Below are positions 31,923 through 36,585 of a stretch of DNA of 36,585 nucleotides, piece by piece; position 1 is the stretch's first letter, and every line of letters starts with the position of its first letter. The DNA is from an uncultured Clostridium sp. (GTDB taxonomy: Bacteria; Bacillota; Clostridia; TANB77; CAG-465): NCBI GenBank assembly GCA_905204915.1, contig CAJLBR010000008.1, positions 1-36,585 of the forward strand. Direction: 5' to 3'. A program made the translations under genes and the position numbers. The notes under the pieces were generated by a model. It saw only the letters and a list, made by a program, of their open reading frames with translations. It had not been told where the DNA came from and made no database searches.

Positions 31923-33578
31923 ATGTTTAATAACAATAATCAAATTTTAAATGTGAAAGTGAATGGTAAAGTAGTAGAAAACGCACACGAAGGCGTTAAA
32001 GTAGAAGAACTGCTTGATGAGAGCATCAAACGGGAAACTCTTGCAGTAAAGGTAAATAATCAGATTCACTCTATTTTTTATTCTCTTATAGATGACTCAG
32101 AGATTGAAACTATAAGTTTTTACGATGAAGAAGGAGAGCGGATATATGCTAGAAGTTTGAAGTTTTTCTTCCTTATGGCACTTCATAATCTGTATGATGT
32201 TAAGGTTGAATTTACTAACAAAATGGGTAGAGATTATTTCATCAGATTTTATGACTTTGATGTCACTGCTGAAGTAATTTCTAAAATAAAAAAAGAGATG
32301 AAAAGAATTATAAAGTCATCGCTTCAGGTAAAAAAGGTAAAGACGACTTTTGAGTGTGCAAAAAAAATATATAAAAATATGAATTCAAGTGAACAGCTTG
32401 ATAATTTCAGAATAAAGGTAAAGGAAAATTATACCTTCTATGAATGTGAAGGATACTACAATTATCTGTATGGGCTGATAGTTCCAAATTCATCTTATAT
32501 TAAGGCTTTTGATCTTAAAAGATATAAGAATGGAATCGTGCTGTTGCTGCCAAAAAAAGATGATATAAACACTGTTACTTCTGAAATTCAGAAAAGCAAA
32601 ATATATGATGAGTTTGACAAGTTTAAAACTTTCGCAAATCGTATTAATATCTCAAAGGTGGCCGACATTAATGAACACGTTTTAAATTCTACAATCGGCG
32701 ATATAATCAGATTTTCAGAAGCTGATCATAATAGAAGATTGGTAGAATGCATGTCTAAAATAATCAAGAAAAAAGACGTTAAGATAATATTTATAGCAGG
32801 TCCTTCCTCTTCTGGAAAAACTACTTTTTCACAGAAGCTTGCAATTCAGCTTAAAATAATCGGAAAAAATGCTATTCCACTTGCAATGGACAACTATTTT
32901 AATGATCTTGAAGACATTCCTCTTAAGCCGGATGGTTCAAAGGATTACGAAACGATCAAAAATATGGACATTTCTCTTTTCTCATCTCAAATAAAAGCTA
33001 TGTTAAGAGGTGAGACTGTTGAGGTCCCAGAGTATAATTTCAATATCTCTAGAAAAGAGTATAAAGGCAGAAAAATAAAGCTTGATGCTGATGATATTCT
33101 TATAATAGAGGGAATACATGCTCTAAATCCAAGTGTCTCAGAGTTCATAGAAAAAACTAAGAAATTCAAAATCTATGTTGCTCCACTTGTAACCCTCGGT
33201 CTTGATAATTTTACAAAAGTATCTTCCAATGATACAAGATTAATTAGAAGAATCGTAAGAGACGCTGATTCTCGTGGAAGAGATGCAAGTACAACTCTTG
33301 CTTCATGGTCAAATGTAAGACATGGAGAAGAAGAAAATATATTTCCATTTGCTTCAGAAGCAGACTACGTTTAGAATACTAGTCTTATTTATGAGCTTGG
33401 TGTTTTGAAACCATTTGCAGAAAATCTACTTCTTAGAGTTGATGAGAAAAGCAAATATTACTCTGATGCTAGAAGACTTTACAAACTTATCAGTAATTTT
33501 AGAACAATTGAAACCACTGAAGTTCCACTTGATTCTATTGTTAAAGAGTTTGTTGGAAAAGGCTGTTTCTATCGCTAA
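31923..33578 (+). pseudogene. Uridine-kinase-like nucleoside kinase interrupted by in-frame TAG
   Basis: Read through, this is 551 residues. An N-terminal TGS-like domain (about 1-60) and a ThrRS second-additional-like region (about 70-220) precede a uridine-kinase-type P-loop domain with Walker A GPSSSGKT at 293-300 and DNYF near 328. A TAG at 33372-33374 (codon 484) stops it after FPFASEADYV. The same frame continues NTSLIYELGVLKPFAENLLL to PLDSIVKEFVGKGCFYR and TAA at 33576-33578, which is the usual family C-terminus. The family usually has Phe at the TAG position. Codon use is less AT-rich than that of neighbours. AGGAGG precedes the ATG. It may be a pseudogene, a read-through gene or a sequencing error. 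Confidence 0.85.
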
Positions 33579-33585
33579 CCAAATG

Positions 33586-33616
33586 AAAAAATCCATGTGT
33601 ATACACGTGGATTTTT
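33586..33616. terminator. Bidirectional terminator
   Basis: Palindromic hairpin built on AAAATCCATGTG and CACGTGGATTTT (mostly paired) with T or A tracts both sides. It serves the kinase gene and the convergent flippase gene. Confidence 0.8.
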
Positions 33617-33638
33617 CTTTGACCAAATTTATTAAAGA

Positions 33639-35156
33639 TTATATTTTAATATCATTTTTTCTTAGGCATTTGGTTGCAAAAATAAATGCTATATATAAAA
33701 CAAGAAATGTAGATATTGAAATTATTAGTTTTACAATATCATTTTCTAATTTATAAGTAATATTTAAAAATAAAGTATTTGTTATAAATCTACATATGTA
33801 TATACCAATAAATGGTTTTATTAGAAAATTCATAAAATCAAATTTTATCTTTGTAGCTTTTATTAACACATATATACTGATACTTGCATTCAAGAATTCA
33901 CTTATAAATAAAACTATAACATATCCATTTACTCCAAATATTGGTAGTAAAATATATATACATATTATACTAGTTACAAGATCGATAATGTTACATTTCA
34001 TAACATCAACTTGCCTGTCAAGGCCTTTTAAAAGTCCATCTACTATTATATCTACATAGATTAATATTATAAGAGGAGAAAGTATTTTAAAGTATGTAGC
34101 ACATTCTAAATTTTTATATATTATTAAACTAAGTTCAGATGAAAAACTGAAAAATATTCCCATAATTCCAACTGAGAAAACAGAGCAAAGTTTTAAAATT
34201 CTATTGGTATAATTTTTTATATTTTTAAAATCTTTCTTTGTGTAATAGTATGTAAATTCTGTTATTAATAGTGATGAGAAAGTGGTAATAAGAACATTTG
34301 GAAATAATAGTGCTGGAAGTACCATTCCATTTATGATTCCATATTTACTTAAAGATTCACTACAAGACATTCCTGACTTTTCTAATCTTATTGGAATAAT
34401 TACCTGCTTTACAGTTGATAAAAATGATCTTATATAGGATGTTAGCGCAATTGGAATTGCAATTTGAAAAATTCTTTTGGTATAACCTTTTTTGTCAGTA
34501 TTTGCTTTTAATTTAAGATTTTTTCTGGTGTCATATTTGCAAAGAATGTATATTAGTGAAAATGAGGAAAGTTCAGAAATTACATCACCAATAACTAGTG
34601 CTAAGCAAGCGTGCTCTATTGTAGTAGGAAAAACAAATAAAAGATAGATTGTTGCAATAATTTTTATTATTTGTTCAAAAATTTGAGAAATAGAAGTTTT
34701 GACAACTCTTCTTACTGCTGCAAAATAGCCATTTATAGCAGATGACATAGAAATAAATGGTAGCCCTAATGCAATTATATAAAAACATACATGACTTACT
34801 TTGCCATGTAATACATATTTAGCAATTGGAATAGCTAAAAAAGACAATAATAGTCCTGAAATAATGCTAAGGATTAGACTAAAAATGATACACTTTTTTA
34901 GTGCAATTTTGGCACCAATTTCATTTGACTTGGTAATTTCTTCCGTTACTATTTTTGTGCTAGCAAGATTAATTCCAGAACTTGCTAATGTTATTGCAAA
35001 TAAATATACAGACATTACTATTTGGAAAAGTCCGACTGCTTCTGCACCGATTTTATTTGAAATATATACATTGTAGTACATACCAATTGTTCTAATTAAG
35101 AAAGAAGATGAAGTTAATATTATTGAATTTATTATAAAAAGTTTTAATTTTCTCAT
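33639..35156 (-). CDS. MOP-superfamily flippase (SpoVB/MurJ/Wzx-like), A
   Basis: The 505-residue product has about 14 membrane helices and the N-terminal TSSSFLIRTIGMYYNVYIS and GAEAVGLFQI segments of the oligosaccharide/lipid flippase group (SpoVB, Wzx, MurJ relatives). It would move a lipid-linked sugar precursor across the membrane; which one is not evident. I chose the ATG at 35156, spaced properly from GAGG; the ATG at 35168 is inside that site. It diverges from a second flippase gene at 35275, so the 118-base intergenic region holds both promoters. Confidence 0.85.
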   Translation of the reverse strand: MRKLKLFIINSIILTSSSFLIRTIGMYYNVYISNKIGAEAVGLFQIVMSVYLFAITLASSGINLASTKIVTEEITKSNEIGAKIALKKCIIFSLILSIISGLLLSFLAIPIAKYVLHGKVSHVCFYIIALGLPFISMSSAINGYFAAVRRVVKTSISQIFEQIIKIIATIYLLFVFPTTIEHACLALVIGDVISELSSFSLIYILCKYDTRKNLKLKANTDKKGYTKRIFQIAIPIALTSYIRSFLSTVKQVIIPIRLEKSGMSCSESLSKYGIINGMVLPALLFPNVLITTFSSLLITEFTYYYTKKDFKNIKNYTNRILKLCSVFSVGIMGIFFSFSSELSLIIYKNLECATYFKILSPLIILIYVDIIVDGLLKGLDRQVDVMKCNIIDLVTSIICIYILLPIFGVNGYVIVLFISEFLNASISIYVLIKATKIKFDFMNFLIKPFIGIYICRFITNTLFLNITYKLENDIVKLIISISTFLVLYIAFIFATKCLRKNDIKI

Positions 35157-35218
35157 AGCATACCTCATATAAATTTTAGTATTGAAAGTTTTAAATTATG
35201 AATTTTTTATGAAAAATA

Positions 35219-35247
35219 TTGTACCAAAAATTTTCATATGATATAAT
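35219..35247 (+). promoter_or_regulatory. Promoter of flippase B
   Basis: TTGTAC at 35219-35224, a 17-base spacer and TATAAT at 35242-35247, with TG one base before the -10. Confidence 0.65.
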
Positions 35248-35274
35248 GATGTATGTTTTTAAGGAGAGAGGTTA

Positions 35275-36585
35275 ATGGCAATAAAAAAGCAAAGCTTTAT
35301 GAAAGGCGTTATGGTTATAATGTTTTCACAAATTTTAATAAAGCTATTAGGGTTTGTATATAGAATAGTACTAACTAATTTCCCACAATTTGCAGATGAG
35401 GGAAATAGCTACTATGGTTCAGGATATACGGTTTATACTTTAATTTTGGCAATAGCTACCATGGGAATACCAAACACAATGTCAAAATTGATATCAGAAA
35501 AAATGGCAATAGGAGATAAAAGGGGAGCACATAGAATATTTAAAACTGCTTTAGCGGTGTTTACTATAATAGCAATTTGTTTTTCACTTTGCTTGTTCTT
35601 TGGTTCAGGATTTATAGCAACTAACATTTTATCAAATCCAGGTGTTAAATATACACTTATGGCGCTGTCGCCTGCAATAATTTTTGTTGCAATGTCTGCA
35701 GTACTTAGAGGATATTTTGTTGGTATGCAAAATATGACTGAGTACAGCAAAGCGCAAATTATAGAACAAATAGTTAATAGTGTATGTTCAATTGTATTTG
35801 TAATAATGTTATTAGATACTTCACCAGAAATAATGGCTGCTGGATCTACACTAGCTAGTACAGTATCAGCTTCTACAGCATTCTTTTATTTGCTTACTTA
35901 TTATAATAAGAATAAGAAAGAAATCTGGGAAGAAGTACAAAAATCCGAAAAATTTGCAATAGAACCAAGAAAGAAAATAGTAAAAAAATTAATTTCATAT
36001 GTAATACCAATATCTTTTGGTAGTGTAGTTGTAGCATTATCTAGTGTTATAGATCTTGCTACTGTAATGGATGGGTTACAAAAATTTGGATATACCTTAC
36101 AAGAAGCAAATGAAAAATTCGGTATAATCTTAGGAAAAGTAGATATTTTGGTGGCTGTTCCACTTTCTATTAATGTCGCTTTTTCTGTTGCACTAGTACC
36201 ATTTGTTTCATCTGCTATGGCAAGAAATGATAAAGCTGAAGCTAGTAAAAAAATAAAATTTTCACTTAAGGTATCTTCATTAATTGCACTTCCTTGTACA
36301 GCAGGTTTATTCGTACTTGCACCAAATATATTTGCACTTTTATTCCCAAATGCTTCAGAGGGCGCATATCTTTTACAAATACAGTGCTTTATGATAATAT
36401 TCTCTGTACTTGCTCAAACAATATATGGTTCACTTCAAGGAATGGGAAAACTTTTTGTACCAGGTACATGTCTTGCAATAGGAGCAGTTGTTAAGTATGT
36501 TTTAAACGTAATTTTAGTTCCAAAGTATGGGGAAGTAATACCTGCTATAACTACAGTAATTTATAATGCTATAGCTTGTACATTA
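35275..36585 (+). CDS. MOP-superfamily flippase B, truncated by the window edge
   Basis: The 437 visible codons run open to the last base. The protein has the N-terminal SFMKGVMVIMFSQILIKLLG and GIPNTMSKLISEKMAIGD segments of the SpoVB/YtgP/MurJ-like polysaccharide flippase group and at least ten membrane helices so far. AVLRGYFVGMQNM and the SLQGMGK segment are also typical. Family members average about 500-550 residues, so roughly 100 are missing. AAGGAGAGAG precedes the ATG. It is only distantly similar to the divergent flippase A, so the two are likely ancient paralogs or have different substrates. Confidence 0.87.
   Translation, partial: MAIKKQSFMKGVMVIMFSQILIKLLGFVYRIVLTNFPQFADEGNSYYGSGYTVYTLILAIATMGIPNTMSKLISEKMAIGDKRGAHRIFKTALAVFTIIAICFSLCLFFGSGFIATNILSNPGVKYTLMALSPAIIFVAMSAVLRGYFVGMQNMTEYSKAQIIEQIVNSVCSIVFVIMLLDTSPEIMAAGSTLASTVSASTAFFYLLTYYNKNKKEIWEEVQKSEKFAIEPRKKIVKKLISYVIPISFGSVVVALSSVIDLATVMDGLQKFGYTLQEANEKFGIILGKVDILVAVPLSINVAFSVALVPFVSSAMARNDKAEASKKIKFSLKVSSLIALPCTAGLFVLAPNIFALLFPNASEGAYLLQIQCFMIIFSVLAQTIYGSLQGMGKLFVPGTCLAIGAVVKYVLNVILVPKYGEVIPAITTVIYNAIACTL

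Noticed and set aside
33372..33374. TAG recoded as an amino acid genome-wide
   Set aside because: Several intact genes in the window end in TAG at their natural C-termini (3343, 13567, 17805, 18915).
33415..33756. Separate 113-codon gene after the interrupted kinase
   Set aside because: It is a shifted-frame reading of the kinase C-terminus and the convergent flippase; the true kinase frame gives family-typical residues.

Overview
The window is AT-rich DNA with strong Shine-Dalgarno sites, many intrinsic terminators with long T tracts, and TGnTATAAT-type promoters. Together with the ireB-ruvX-DUF1292 trio, an ArsR/Zn-ATPase pair and PF06541 membrane proteins, this points to a low-GC Gram-positive bacterium of the Clostridia, probably an uncultured gut-type species. 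That placement is inferred from gene content and base composition, not from a marker-gene search. I saw no rRNA, tRNA, CRISPR array or insertion sequence. No gene-free stretch exceeds 300 bases.

Layout. 1-4452: small membrane and exported proteins, including a VirB2/TrbC-like membrane protein followed by a CpaE/TadZ-like protein with an atypical P-loop and a GAF plus degenerate-GGDEF membrane protein. 4482-5580: the housekeeping trio ireB, ruvX and a DUF1292 protein. 5720-6064: a small orphan gene with less AT-rich codon use. 6204-9888: a PLP lyase, a flavoprotein and the HtrA protease. 10006-11952: topB. 12023-16257: three tandem pseudopilin-like proteins and a family 2 glycosyltransferase. 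16350-18492: an ECF sigma factor, a probable anti-sigma factor and two membrane proteins. 18604-20803: an SmtB-like zinc sensor and a zinc/cadmium P-type ATPase.

20873-22902 (minus strand): two paralogous exported proteins flanking a PF06541 membrane protein. 23008-25211: an M15 peptidase with a peptidoglycan-binding domain and a COG2509-like flavoprotein. 25379-26730: two thioredoxin-fold proteins and a CcdA-like membrane protein, which read as a thiol relay. 26811-27530: a HAD hydrolase. 27556-30118 (minus strand): asd, a second PF06541 protein and an RluA-type pseudouridine synthase with a probable leaderless start. 30295-31761: a membrane-anchored CBM2-like/GH5 cellulase. 31923-33578: a nucleoside kinase interrupted by an in-frame TAG. 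33639-36585: two divergent MOP-type flippases, the second cut by the window edge.

The best candidates for something undescribed are the 1234-4452 operon, where two signalling or ATPase folds both have altered signature motifs beside a pilin-like membrane protein, and the three Glu5-less pseudopilins with a shared C-terminal module. Other points worth checking are the in-frame amber codon, the asd ribosome-binding site buried in a terminator-like hairpin, and the leaderless RluA gene.
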